Assembly (NCBI RefSeq): GCF_000317105.1
Contig: NC_019693.1
Location: 7,234,501-7,298,500 of the forward strand
Reading direction: 5' to 3'
From: Oscillatoria acuminata PCC 6304
Lineage (GTDB): Bacteria > Cyanobacteriota > Cyanobacteriia > Cyanobacteriales > Laspinemataceae
Length of the DNA stretch: 64,000 nt
Shown here: positions 42,127 through 52,900 of the stretch, piece after piece
How the letters are laid out: the number at the start of each line of letters is the position of its first letter
How positions within the stretch are numbered: the stretch's first letter is position 1
Made by a program: the position numbers and the translations under genes
The notes under the pieces: generated by a model
The model's input: the letters and a program-made list of their open reading frames with translations, nothing else
Database searches by the model: none
What the model was told of the DNA's origin: nothing

Positions 42127-45100
42127 ATGACCCATTCCCCCAACTCTCCCCAACCTAAACCGGATCCTCAGACTCACTCCCGTGCCTGGAGGCCGCTGCT
42201 CAAAAAGGCCAGCCTGACTGTCGGTGCTCTCTTCGTCGTTGGGGGTGCCGCAGGTGCTGTCTATGGGTGGTATTTCCTCATGAATGAACTCTCCCCCCTG
42301 GTGAGTGAAGAACTCACGAAACTGATCAAGCGTCCGGTGGCCGTGGGTCCTGTCAACGGGTTCAACCTCTCTAGCATTACCCTCGGAGAATCCAGTGTTC
42401 CCCCCACTACCACGGATCCCGATCGCGCCACGATTGAACGGGTGGAGGTGTCCTTTAATCTCTGGAAGTTCCTACGCAGTCGCACTCTGGCGTTAGATAT
42501 CACCCTGGTTGCACCCGATATTTATCTCGAACAAACCCAGGAAGGGGTGTGGTTAGAAACCACCCTTCATCCCACCGATGATGAACCCGGTCCGATTACG
42601 ATTCAGGTGGATGCGATTCGCTTCGAGTCGGGATTTCTGGTGTTGGTGCCTTCTCCGGAACTGCGGGCGGAAATTGAAAATTTGGAAGTGGTTCCCCCGC
42701 CTCGTCCCCTGGCGATCGAAAATGTCGAAGGGGACGCCACCTTTTTGGATGACCAAACTCGGGTAGCGTATCAAGTCCGGGCCAATCCTCGGGTAGAGAT
42801 TCAAGGGGAACGGGGTCCAGAACCCACCTTAGCGGTGAGTGGAGAAACTCAACTGGAAAGCACGGAAACCCGGTTGCGGATTCAGGGCAATAATCTGAAT
42901 GCCCCAGATGTTATCCCGTTAATTCCCAATTTACCCCTGGCTGCCTATGAGGGTAGATTAAATGCTAATTTGACCATTCATCTGAGTAATGAGGAATTGT
43001 TTGGATGGCAAGGTGTGGCCAGTTTTTGGGATGTTAATGCCCAGTTAATCGGATTACCCCAAAACATTACTCAAGGGCGGGGTTTATTGCGCTTTTCTGA
43101 GTTACGGGTGGGGTTTGAAAATGCCAGTGCTTTTTATGGAGCAATTCCTGCTACAGCCCAAGGGTTTATTGATACCGCAGGAGAAGGAGAATACAATTTA
43201 GGACTTCAAATTTTGCCCGTGAGTACCGAGGATTTTATTAAGTCCTTGGAACTGGAAGTTCCCCTAGATATTGTCGGGGAATTGGAGGGGGAAATCCAAC
43301 TCACGGGACGGTTGGAAGCGCCGATCGTGAATGCTGCTGTGGCGAATACGCAACCGATCGCCCTGGACCAAGTGCTGTTTGGGTTACTGCAAGCGAATGT
43401 AACCATCGCCGTAGAACAAAACACCCTGACGGTTAACCAGTTTTTGGCCCAACCTGTAGCGGGAGGCCAAATTACCGGACGGGGAATAGTTCCCCTAGAA
43501 CCGATGCAGGCCCTCGCTTTGGACATTGAAGCGCGGAATATTCCCGCCGATGCGATCGCCCAACCTTACCTCGACTCCCCCCTCCCCATCTTCCTCGGTT
43601 CTGCCAATGCTACGGCTAAAATTACCGGGTCTCCAGAAAGTCCGACTACTCTAATTCAGTGGCAACTCCCCCAAGCGACTTATCCGGGTCAAGGGGAAAT
43701 TATTGTCCTTTCCGATACCGTTGTCGTTCCCAATGCCAGCTTTCAAGTTGCTGGAGGCACTGTAACCGCCAATGGGAGTTTAACCGATGACCGATGGCGT
43801 GCCTTTGTCACCGCCCAAGGACTGGATGTCAATCAACTCGGAACACCGGGACCGACTGCCACTCCTGCAATTCCGGCGATTTTAACCGCCCGAATTCAAG
43901 CGTCCGGCAACCTCGACCTCGATGCCAATGAACTGGCAGTAATCGCCCGGTCCTCGGTGGAAACTCCCGGGGTGGAAACTCTTACTGCCGATGCCACGGT
44001 GAATAATGGCCAATGGCAGGCGAATGTCAACGCTTCCCAGGTGAATTTAGGAACATTTATCCCCAATTTGGCAGTTGCGACAACTCTACCTACGGCTAAT
44101 CTCACCGTTGGTGGCACTTTGGCCGGAACTTTGGACCCGAACAATCTCCAGGCAACTGCCAATGCTGCATTACAGACTCCGGGAGGGACGGTGAATGCGG
44201 ATGCCGGATTAAATAATGGGGAATTTCAGGTGATTGCCACGACGGCAGGATTCGAGGTAGATTCCCTGGCCCCCGAACTCTTGCCGGTCCCGGTGGCGAT
44301 CGCCCAAGGACGGGTGAATCTGTCCGGGAATCTGGAGAATGTGGCATTGAGTGCGATCGCTGCTACCAGTCAATTGCAACTCACCGTTGCCGGAAATCCC
44401 CTCACTGCCAACAGTCAACTCCGCAACGGGCAATTAATCGCCACCCTCAATGCCTCAGAAATCCCCTTAGCGCCTTTCCTTCCCCAACCGGAAACCCTGC
44501 CGGTAGTTCTCACAACGGGACGGGTGAACCTCTCTGCGGACTTATCGGGAGTCGAACCTAGTTTAAATCCCGAGGATATTTTAGCCACAACCCAAATCCA
44601 GCTACGGGTCGGAAATGCGCCAGTTACCCTGGATGGGCGCTTAGTGAATGGGGCTTTTGATATCACCTTTAATGCGGCCAATGTTCCCTTAGAACCCTTC
44701 CTCGGTCCTAACTTACCCGGTCCGGTGAATGTTGCCAATGGTCAAGGGACGGTGACGGGAACTTTGGATACTTTGGAACTTAATGGCGTGAATGGGAGAG
44801 GGCAATTCAACCTCAATATTGCCGGTGCACCTATTAATGCCAATGCCACCGTCCGTCGAGGCAACCTCCAAGGCACTCTCACTGCTGATAACTTGCAACT
44901 CGATCGCCTCTTCCCCGATGTCTTACCGCTTCCGGTCCAACTCGCCCAAGGTCGAGTTAATATTGCCGGAAATTTAGCCAACCTCACCCCGGCTACCCTC
45001 AACGCCACCACGGAACTCCGCTTGAATGTCGCCAACGGCACAGCAGTGGCCGACGCTAGACTGCAAAACGGCAATTTCCAAGGGACAGTTGTGAGTAGTC

Positions 45101-48100
45101 CTTTGTCATTTGTTCCGGGTCCGGGGGCAACGGATGTTCCTGTTCCGATTACTTTGGGCCGAGGAAGAATAACGGCAACGGGACGGTTTGGGAGTTTTGC
45201 CCCGGAAGACATCAATGCGAACCTGCAAGGTGAGGTACAACTGTTCGGGGGGACAGTGATCGCCCGTTCTTCGGTGACTCGTGGTCAATTTGAGGCGGTG
45301 GTGAATGGGGCGGGATTAGCTTTAGCACAACTTGATCCCAACCTTGCTGGAATAGAACTCCAAAGGGGTCAAGTGAGAGCAGGAGGAAACCTAGCCAATG
45401 TTAGCCCTGAGACCGTGAATGCCACGGCTCAAGTGAGATTGCAAACCCCCGGAGGGAGTCTGCAAGGGGAGGGGCGGTTAAATCAAGGACTGTTTCAGGG
45501 AAATGTCACGGGCGATCGCATTGCCATTAATCCCTTCGTCGAGTTGCCCGTCCCCGTCGTTGTCAACCAGGGCAACTTAGCCGTTTCCGGAAACATTGCC
45601 ACCTTAGACCCCCGGGCATTGGATCTCACGCTGAATGCTAATCTGGATGTAGCCGATGCCCAAGGCGTGGCCACCGCTACGGTCCGCAATGGACAATTTG
45701 ACGCTTTGGTGACCACAAGCAGCATTCAGGGCAGTCAATTGGCCCAAAATTTACCCCAAAACTTACAGATTGGGAACGGTCGATTGGCGGCATCGGGCCA
45801 GATTAATGCCTTTGAACTTCAAGGCATTGACGCCCAAGCGGAATTACAACTCGCTGTTGCCAATGGGAATCTCACTGGAACAGGTACGGTCCGCAATGGA
45901 CAACTCACAACGGTGATTAATGCCACCGGCATTGATGGGAATCAGTTTGCGCCGGAGTTGGAGATTCCCGTGGCGATCGCCTCTGCCGAAACCACCATCC
46001 GCGCTAACCTCGCCGACTTCAACCCCCTTAACCTGGATGCCACCACTCAATTCCAGTTACTCGTCTCCAACGCCGCAGTCACCGGAGAAGGATTCCTGCG
46101 AAATGGACAATTCCAAGCTACCTTACTCGCCGATGACTTCGGATTAAATCAATTCGCCCCCAATCTCAACCCCACCCTCCAAATTTCCGATAGTCGGGTC
46201 GGAATAGCAGGAAGTCTCACCGCCTTCACCCCTGCGGGAATTAACGCCACTGCCGAAGCACAACTCGCCCTTGCTAACGGTCGAATTCAAGCCGACGCCA
46301 CCTTAAACAACGGCAATGTGAGCGCTTTTGTCAACTCCACCGGCATCCAAGTCAATCAACTCGCCCCAGACTTACCCGTTTGGGTCGAACTTGCCAATGC
46401 CGACATCCGCATTGATGGCAATATCGCCCAATTACAACCCCAGAACCTGGATATCTCCGGAGATGCCCGCTTGCGAGTTGCTGGGGGAACCGTCACCAGT
46501 ACCTTTGGTTTGGATGGCGGAACCTGGAACGCCGTCTTACAGGCATCAGAACTGCCTCTCAATGCCTTTGCCCCAGACTTGCAAGAACCCCTAGCCCTCT
46601 CCACCGGCAGCATCAGCCTCTCGGGAACCGCTGATTCCTTTGAATTGGCCGATATTCGCGCCACAGGACAGGCAGAACTTGTCTTAGACTCCCTCTCGCC
46701 TAACTCAGCTTTATCCCCCTTTGCGGCCAGCATTTCTCCCCTAACCAGTGCCTTCCAATGGACGGGGCAAAGTTTAGAAGTCTCCCAACTATCAGCCCCG
46801 GGATTAACCGCCCAGGGAAGCGTCTTCGTAGATGTCGCTGGCATCGCAGCGCCACAAGTCACCGGATTTGACTTTAACCTGAATATCACTGACTTTAATT
46901 TAGCGGGATTACCCCTACCCGTTGCCAATCTCCCCACAGAAACCGCAACCGGGGAACCCCTACCGCCCTTTATTGCTGGAACGGTGAATTTTGCCGGACA
47001 AATTACTGGGACGGTCCCGCAATCCCCTCAACCGTTGCCCTTTGATATCAATGCGATCGGGGATGTGCGGTTAGACCAATTTGCGATCGCCACCTTAGAA
47101 TTTGAACCCGTCTTAACCGGACCGATTCGCGTCAATGCTGATGGGGTACAAATTGCCATTCAGGGAACTCAGGATGCCATTTCTGTTGCCCTGGATGAAA
47201 ACTTTTTCCCAGAATCTTTTTTAGTGAGAGCAGGGGAAGCCGTGGCTGAAGGTACAATTAGTAATGGCAATCTCCTCAACTTTGAAATCTCACAATTTCC
47301 CCTCGCCATTCTCAATGTCGTTGTTCCCCCGGAACAAGGACCCGTGGGCGGGTTACTCTTCACCCAGGGTCAATTTAATTTAGATACCCAGGCAGCCGTT
47401 GCCCAAGTGGAAATCCGCCAACCCAGCATTGGATTAGTCCAATTGAACGAAATCGTCGGTGAGATTTCCTTTGCCGATAACGTTGCTGTCTTAACTGGCG
47501 GGGCTTTGCGGTTTGGACAAAGTGAGTATTTAATCCAAGCGCGGGCGGTGTTAGATGATGACCCTAGCTTTGAAGGGCGAATCGAGGTTGCCCAGGGTCA
47601 AGTTGAAGATATCCTGCAAACCCTGCAAATCTTTACCGTTGCCGACTTACAACGGGGATTAGAACCGCCCGATTATGCCACTCCTGAGACGGTGCAACCC
47701 GTAGATGTCGGACTGCCGGATACCTCCCTGATTGCCCAACTGCGGCGGTTTTCTGAGATTAGTCAGCTTGTGCAACTCAACGCCCGTGCACAACAAGCCC
47801 CGGGCATCCCGGAACGGGTAGATATCCGAGGCACTCTCGGGGGTGAGATTACCTTTGCCGGTTCTGTCGAGACAGGAGTAGAGGGCGGGTTTGATATCCA
47901 AGGAGAAAATTTAACCTGGTTTACCCAAACTCCCTATCCGGCAATCATTGGGGGGGAAGTCGTCCGTCGGGAGGGTCGCACTTTGGATATTAATCGAGTC
48001 AGAATTCGCGGAAATGTCTCTGAGGGGGCGGTGACTTTCCTGCCCTTGCGAATCGAAGCCGAAGGCAGCACGATCGCCTTTACAGGTACTCTCGGAGGAG

Positions 48101-49803
48101 AAACTCAATCGGGACAGTTACGGGTTGAACAGTTACCGGCTTATTTGATTCAGGACTTTGTAGAACTTCCTCCCAACTTTGATATTGATGGATTAATTAA
48201 TGTGCGAGCAAACCTAGCTGGAACGGTCGAAAATCCCCAGGCGATCGGAGAAGTTTCCTTAATTGATGGCACAATTAATGGGGAAGATATTCCCTCGGTC
48301 CGAGGTGGGTTTAGCTTTAGCAATTCCCGACTCAATTTCAGCAGTATCGCCCCGGAAACCTTCCAAATCAATGCCAGTGTACCCCTCCCCCCAGGGCCAG
48401 GGAACGATGAAATTAGTCTCGATGTAGATATCCAGAATGAAGGCTTGACCCTGGTGAATATCTTGTCTGAACAACAGGTAGAATGGGTGGATGGAGTGGG
48501 GAGAGTTACCTTTGAAGCCCTGGGAAATCTAAACGTAGAAACGGGCGAAATAGAAAATTTAGTAGCCCAGGGTGAAGCTATCCTTGAAAATGCCACTATT
48601 AACTCCGCAGCCTTGCCCGAACCGATTACCAATGTTACCGGAACTGCCCGATTCGAGAGCGATCGCATTATTGTCGAAGGCATTCAAGGCTTCTTCAGTA
48701 ACGGCACTATTGTTGCCGAGGGAATCCTCCCGATATCAGTGCCCCTGAGTACCATTGATACCGAAGTTGCCAACAATCCCCTCACCGTTTCTCTAAATGA
48801 ATTAGCCGTCAATTTCAAAGGATTATATGAAGGGGGAGTTCAGGGTCAAGTGCTGATTACAGGGACCGCATTAGAACCCCAAATTGGCGGTGAAATTGTC
48901 CTCTCTAATGGACAAGTGCTACTCCCTAGCGAAGCGGAAGCAACCGCAACCACAGGGACAACCCCAACGGAAACCGAGGCAGAAGCCGGAGTTGAATTTA
49001 ATAATTTGCAAGTTATCCTCGGGAATAATATGCAAGTTGAAAGTCCACCGTTGTTGAGCTTTACTGTCGCCGGTGATTTACTGGTAAATGGATTTTTAGA
49101 AGACTTGCGTCCTCAGGGAACCATTACTTTAGAACGGGGAGAAATCAACTTATTTACCACCCAATTTAGGTTAATGCGGGGGTATGATAATGTCGCCATC
49201 TTTAACGGGACATTAGATCCGTATATTGATGTCCGACTGATGACAACGGTCCCAGAAGTCCGGGGAAATTTAGTCAGCGTCGCCACATCATCCGAAGTTA
49301 ATGAGGCGATCGATACCAACGTTGGCAGAGTCAGAAGCGTGCGCGTATTCGCCCGCGTTGATGGGTTCGCATCCCAGTTAAACGACAACTTAGAACTCAC
49401 CAGCGAACCGGCAAGAACCGAACAAGAAATTGTCGGATTAATCGGCGGTGGATTTATCAATACTTTTGGACAAGGAAATACCACCTTAGCCCTCGCCAAT
49501 ATTGCTGGAACTACTCTCCTGGGGGATTTTCAAGATGCGATCGGCGATGCATTAGGACTCAGTGAATTCCGCGTCGGACCCGCCCTAGTCGATGAACGTA
49601 GTGGCGATCGCTTTGCCTTAGAAGTAGAAGCCGGAGTGGATATCACCCGCAATTTATCCGCTGCCATTGAACGCATCTTAATCGATGACAGTCCCACCCA
49701 ATTCAGCATTCGCTACCGCATCAACGACCAAATCATATTACGCGGTTCCACCGATTTTGATAATAACAATCGCGCCGTTTTTGAGTTTGAAGGAAGGTTT
49801 TAA
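42127..49803 (+). CDS. tamB: Giant TamB/Tic236-like translocation and assembly protein
   Basis: The 2558-residue envelope protein should bridge inner and outer membranes, working with an Omp85-type partner and/or in lipid transport. A single N-terminal helix (ASLTVGALFVVGGAAGAVYG, residues about 28-47) anchors it. AsmA-like sequence follows (VEVSFNLWKFLRSRTLALD). The C-terminal TamB/DUF490 domain, roughly 2050-2558, includes LQVILGNNMQVESPPLLSF, GTITLERGEINLFTTQFRLM and the final RYRINDQIILRGSTDFDNN, FEFEGRF (terminal aromatic residue). Residues about 620-1500 consist of some 13 units of 68-72 residues with the pattern NGxFxxxVxA...LxPxLPxPVxLxxGRVxxxGxL, which lengthen the beta-groove. It is longer than typical bacterial TamB and nearer plastid Tic236. 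Confidence 0.92.
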   Translation: MTHSPNSPQPKPDPQTHSRAWRPLLKKASLTVGALFVVGGAAGAVYGWYFLMNELSPLVSEELTKLIKRPVAVGPVNGFNLSSITLGESSVPPTTTDPDRATIERVEVSFNLWKFLRSRTLALDITLVAPDIYLEQTQEGVWLETTLHPTDDEPGPITIQVDAIRFESGFLVLVPSPELRAEIENLEVVPPPRPLAIENVEGDATFLDDQTRVAYQVRANPRVEIQGERGPEPTLAVSGETQLESTETRLRIQGNNLNAPDVIPLIPNLPLAAYEGRLNANLTIHLSNEELFGWQGVASFWDVNAQLIGLPQNITQGRGLLRFSELRVGFENASAFYGAIPATAQGFIDTAGEGEYNLGLQILPVSTEDFIKSLELEVPLDIVGELEGEIQLTGRLEAPIVNAAVANTQPIALDQVLFGLLQANVTIAVEQNTLTVNQFLAQPVAGGQITGRGIVPLEPMQALALDIEARNIPADAIAQPYLDSPLPIFLGSANATAKITGSPESPTTLIQWQLPQATYPGQGEIIVLSDTVVVPNASFQVAGGTVTANGSLTDDRWRAFVTAQGLDVNQLGTPGPTATPAIPAILTARIQASGNLDLDANELAVIARSSVETPGVETLTADATVNNGQWQANVNASQVNLGTFIPNLAVATTLPTANLTVGGTLAGTLDPNNLQATANAALQTPGGTVNADAGLNNGEFQVIATTAGFEVDSLAPELLPVPVAIAQGRVNLSGNLENVALSAIAATSQLQLTVAGNPLTANSQLRNGQLIATLNASEIPLAPFLPQPETLPVVLTTGRVNLSADLSGVEPSLNPEDILATTQIQLRVGNAPVTLDGRLVNGAFDITFNAANVPLEPFLGPNLPGPVNVANGQGTVTGTLDTLELNGVNGRGQFNLNIAGAPINANATVRRGNLQGTLTADNLQLDRLFPDVLPLPVQLAQGRVNIAGNLANLTPATLNATTELRLNVANGTAVADARLQNGNFQGTVVSSPLSFVPGPGATDVPVPITLGRGRITATGRFGSFAPEDINANLQGEVQLFGGTVIARSSVTRGQFEAVVNGAGLALAQLDPNLAGIELQRGQVRAGGNLANVSPETVNATAQVRLQTPGGSLQGEGRLNQGLFQGNVTGDRIAINPFVELPVPVVVNQGNLAVSGNIATLDPRALDLTLNANLDVADAQGVATATVRNGQFDALVTTSSIQGSQLAQNLPQNLQIGNGRLAASGQINAFELQGIDAQAELQLAVANGNLTGTGTVRNGQLTTVINATGIDGNQFAPELEIPVAIASAETTIRANLADFNPLNLDATTQFQLLVSNAAVTGEGFLRNGQFQATLLADDFGLNQFAPNLNPTLQISDSRVGIAGSLTAFTPAGINATAEAQLALANGRIQADATLNNGNVSAFVNSTGIQVNQLAPDLPVWVELANADIRIDGNIAQLQPQNLDISGDARLRVAGGTVTSTFGLDGGTWNAVLQASELPLNAFAPDLQEPLALSTGSISLSGTADSFELADIRATGQAELVLDSLSPNSALSPFAASISPLTSAFQWTGQSLEVSQLSAPGLTAQGSVFVDVAGIAAPQVTGFDFNLNITDFNLAGLPLPVANLPTETATGEPLPPFIAGTVNFAGQITGTVPQSPQPLPFDINAIGDVRLDQFAIATLEFEPVLTGPIRVNADGVQIAIQGTQDAISVALDENFFPESFLVRAGEAVAEGTISNGNLLNFEISQFPLAILNVVVPPEQGPVGGLLFTQGQFNLDTQAAVAQVEIRQPSIGLVQLNEIVGEISFADNVAVLTGGALRFGQSEYLIQARAVLDDDPSFEGRIEVAQGQVEDILQTLQIFTVADLQRGLEPPDYATPETVQPVDVGLPDTSLIAQLRRFSEISQLVQLNARAQQAPGIPERVDIRGTLGGEITFAGSVETGVEGGFDIQGENLTWFTQTPYPAIIGGEVVRREGRTLDINRVRIRGNVSEGAVTFLPLRIEAEGSTIAFTGTLGGETQSGQLRVEQLPAYLIQDFVELPPNFDIDGLINVRANLAGTVENPQAIGEVSLIDGTINGEDIPSVRGGFSFSNSRLNFSSIAPETFQINASVPLPPGPGNDEISLDVDIQNEGLTLVNILSEQQVEWVDGVGRVTFEALGNLNVETGEIENLVAQGEAILENATINSAALPEPITNVTGTARFESDRIIVEGIQGFFSNGTIVAEGILPISVPLSTIDTEVANNPLTVSLNELAVNFKGLYEGGVQGQVLITGTALEPQIGGEIVLSNGQVLLPSEAEATATTGTTPTETEAEAGVEFNNLQVILGNNMQVESPPLLSFTVAGDLLVNGFLEDLRPQGTITLERGEINLFTTQFRLMRGYDNVAIFNGTLDPYIDVRLMTTVPEVRGNLVSVATSSEVNEAIDTNVGRVRSVRVFARVDGFASQLNDNLELTSEPARTEQEIVGLIGGGFINTFGQGNTTLALANIAGTTLLGDFQDAIGDALGLSEFRVGPALVDERSGDRFALEVEAGVDITRNLSAAIERILIDDSPTQFSIRYRINDQIILRGSTDFDNNNRAVFEFEGRF

Positions 49804-49974
49804 AGAAGAAACCTCGAAGCCTTCACCGTAAGGGATTGTTGTTTAACAGCAGGCTTTCAAAATGTAGATGCGGACGCCCTCAATCCTCTATCCTTAGCCT
49901 CCCTAACTATTTTCCCTAAATCTCAGTTATAATAAAATGATTCCACCTAAAATCTGCCTCTGACGGTCAAACCC

Positions 49975-52900
49975 ATGATAGAGTTTGCAACTGCGATCAA
50001 CATCCTGACTGCTTTAACTGCTTTAGTCATAGAGAATGCCCCTGCCGGTGCAGTCAGCGCCTTAAGCGGTAAAGTAGTTCATACAATTTGGGATCGCGTC
50101 AAGCAACAGATGCAGCAAGGCCACGAACCTGTTAACCTGTTGCAACAAGCAGTTTACAAAGTCTATTTGCTGGCAACCCTAGAAGTCTGTGAGGCAGCTT
50201 ATAAACAGTGGGGCGTGGCTTCCGATCGGCGCAGGCGTTCGGGCGGAGAATGGGGAAAACGTCCTGAAAAAGAACTTATTGAAATTGGCTGGGTAGATAA
50301 AGTACGTCAATCTATCCAGGATGAAATTAAGCAACTAACTAATCTCAAGCAGAAGCCGCATTCTATGGCGTTTGATGAAGCAGTTGAATTGGTTTTGCCT
50401 CCAGAAGGAGATTATGCTCAGAAAAATATAGAGCAAGTTCATAGCCATCTGAAACAAGAACTTTTAACACAATTGTACGGGGTCTACGGTGAACCTCCTG
50501 CCTCATTTGTCGAACTCTTAGAAAAGGGTTGGAAAAAGGCAGGAAAACAAACCGATTGGTTTGACTGTCTATACACTTTTTTTATTCATGAAATTCAGAA
50601 CAATCAAGGTGTTGCAAATATTTTTATTTGTGAAATACTAAAAAAATTAATTTTTAACGATATTCCTGTAATATCTGAAAAAATAGATGTGCTACTGAAG
50701 GCGATCGCGGAAGAACGAGGGGTTTTATTGCAAGAACTACGCCGCCGATCCTTATACGAGCAATATGCAGGGAGAGATATTGCCGAAAAGGTGGAAAACA
50801 TTTCAAAAAAATATATTCAGTTATTTGTCGGACGTGAAGGAGAATTCCAATGCATCGACGAGTTCATCCAAAAAAATGATAAGGGTGTACTTTTAGTGAC
50901 GGGGGGTGCAGGTTACGGCAAGTCAGCACTACTGGCAAACTGGAAGGAAAAGCGACATGAGGATGGGTGTTTTGTCGCCTATCATTGCTTTAACTACCGA
51001 GATGATGACACTCGCTCTATCGAGAAATCTTATCGAAATCTGTTACGGCAACTTTATATCTATTATGAATTGGAAGAGCGAGAAATCCCTGATAATCTGG
51101 ATGGCTTGCAGGATATGCTACTGATTCTTAAGGACAGGGGTACGAGAGAGAATGAACCTTTAATCATCGTTCTCGATGGGTTAGATGAGGTTAAGGAGAT
51201 AAATACTTCTATCAATGCGGCTATATTCTCCCAGTTGCCCCAAAATGCCTTTATCTTAACTTCAGTGCGATCGCCAGATGGGGAAAAACCAGCCTATTTA
51301 CCAAGTTGGGTAAAAAATGCTTCCACAATACAAGTAAAGTCTCTACCGCGTGAAGCAATTGGCAGTTGGATTGAACGGTTTGGCAGCCCTCGCCTATCTG
51401 AAATTGCCCAAGACACAAAATTCATCAATACTTTATATGAAACAACAGAGGGGTTTCCTCTTCATCTCGAATACTTGATTAAAGATTTAAGTGAAGCGGT
51501 AGAACAGGGTAACGATGTGCAAGAAGTTTTGGCGAAAACGCCTCACGGATTCAAAGGATACGTTGAACAGCAGATAAATAGTTTAAATGGTTTAAATGAA
51601 CTTAACCTGCCAAAGAAACGGTGGCTATTTTTTGCATTACTGACCGTTGCAAAAGGTGTTTTAAGGGAAGAGGATATCAAAAACGTAACGGGAATGCGCG
51701 ATCGGGACTTGCAGAAATTAAAACAGTGTTGGCAGGTGACAAGGTGGATGCATATCTCTGAAGAAGGGTATGCCTTTGCTCACCCCTTACTGGCAAATCT
51801 GTTTGCTCAACACTTGAAAGATGATGCAAACGAGGCATTACAAAAGTTACTCGAATATTGCGTTAAATGGCCGGAAAACCAGAGTTTCTATGTTCTGCGA
51901 TATTATGCGAAACACTTGTGTGAGACACAGCAGGCTCAGAGATTGTATGAGTTGGCACGAGATAGCGCTTTTGCAACTCTCCAACGGGAACGCTTGCCCG
52001 AAGATCCAGATTTGCCATTGGAGACAATCCGGGAAGCCCTGCTTGATGCGGCTCAGAGAGATGATCCTGGAGCAATGGCAGAATTTCTACTACTACAGGC
52101 TAAACGAGTGGGAGAAATTCTGCAAGAATCGCCCTTGGATGCCTTGAGAAATGGCAGCTTAATCCGGGCTCAGCAATTGGCGGATTTGTATGACATCCAT
52201 CGTTGCGTATTGTGGTATCTTTTACTGGCCTGGGCATTGAAAGACGAAGGTAGGCTGAATGAAGCTGAAGAGACGTTGCAAAAATTACAGCAGAAGGATT
52301 TTCCTCGTTTGTTAAGGGTCGGCGACTGGCAAGGGAGCTACGCTGCATATCTGTTAACTTGTGTTTTTGAAGTGAGTACAGATATCTGCGCAGCTCTGTA
52401 CCCAAAGCTGTTTGAAAATGATTACTGGAAACATTTATTTGTGAATCATCTAATAAATGCTGGGGACTTTACTAGAGCAATTGAAGTAGCCACACAGATA
52501 AATTCTGTGTTAGAGCAAATAGTAACACTAGAAACAATTGCTACAGCACAAAAAGAGAGGAAAGACCTAGAAGAAGCAAAAGCTACGTTGGCGACGGCCT
52601 TACAAGTTGCAGATAAAATTTTTCCTGATTCGAGATGGGTATATTCAATACTTGAAATTGCTAAATTACAAATAGAAACAGGAGATGAAAGAGCCAAAAA
52701 AGACACTTTAATAAAAGCACAAAGAAAGATAAATAGAATTCAAGATATCAGAAATCGTACTCATGTCTTGGTTCTCATGGCCAACCTTTTTTCTAAAATA
52801 GGAGAAGTTAAGGCTGCCCTCGAAATTTTAGAAAAAATAGAGGGAAAAGACAAAATAAATGATTCCTCTACTTCTATGCTGATAGCAGAGGTGCAATTAC

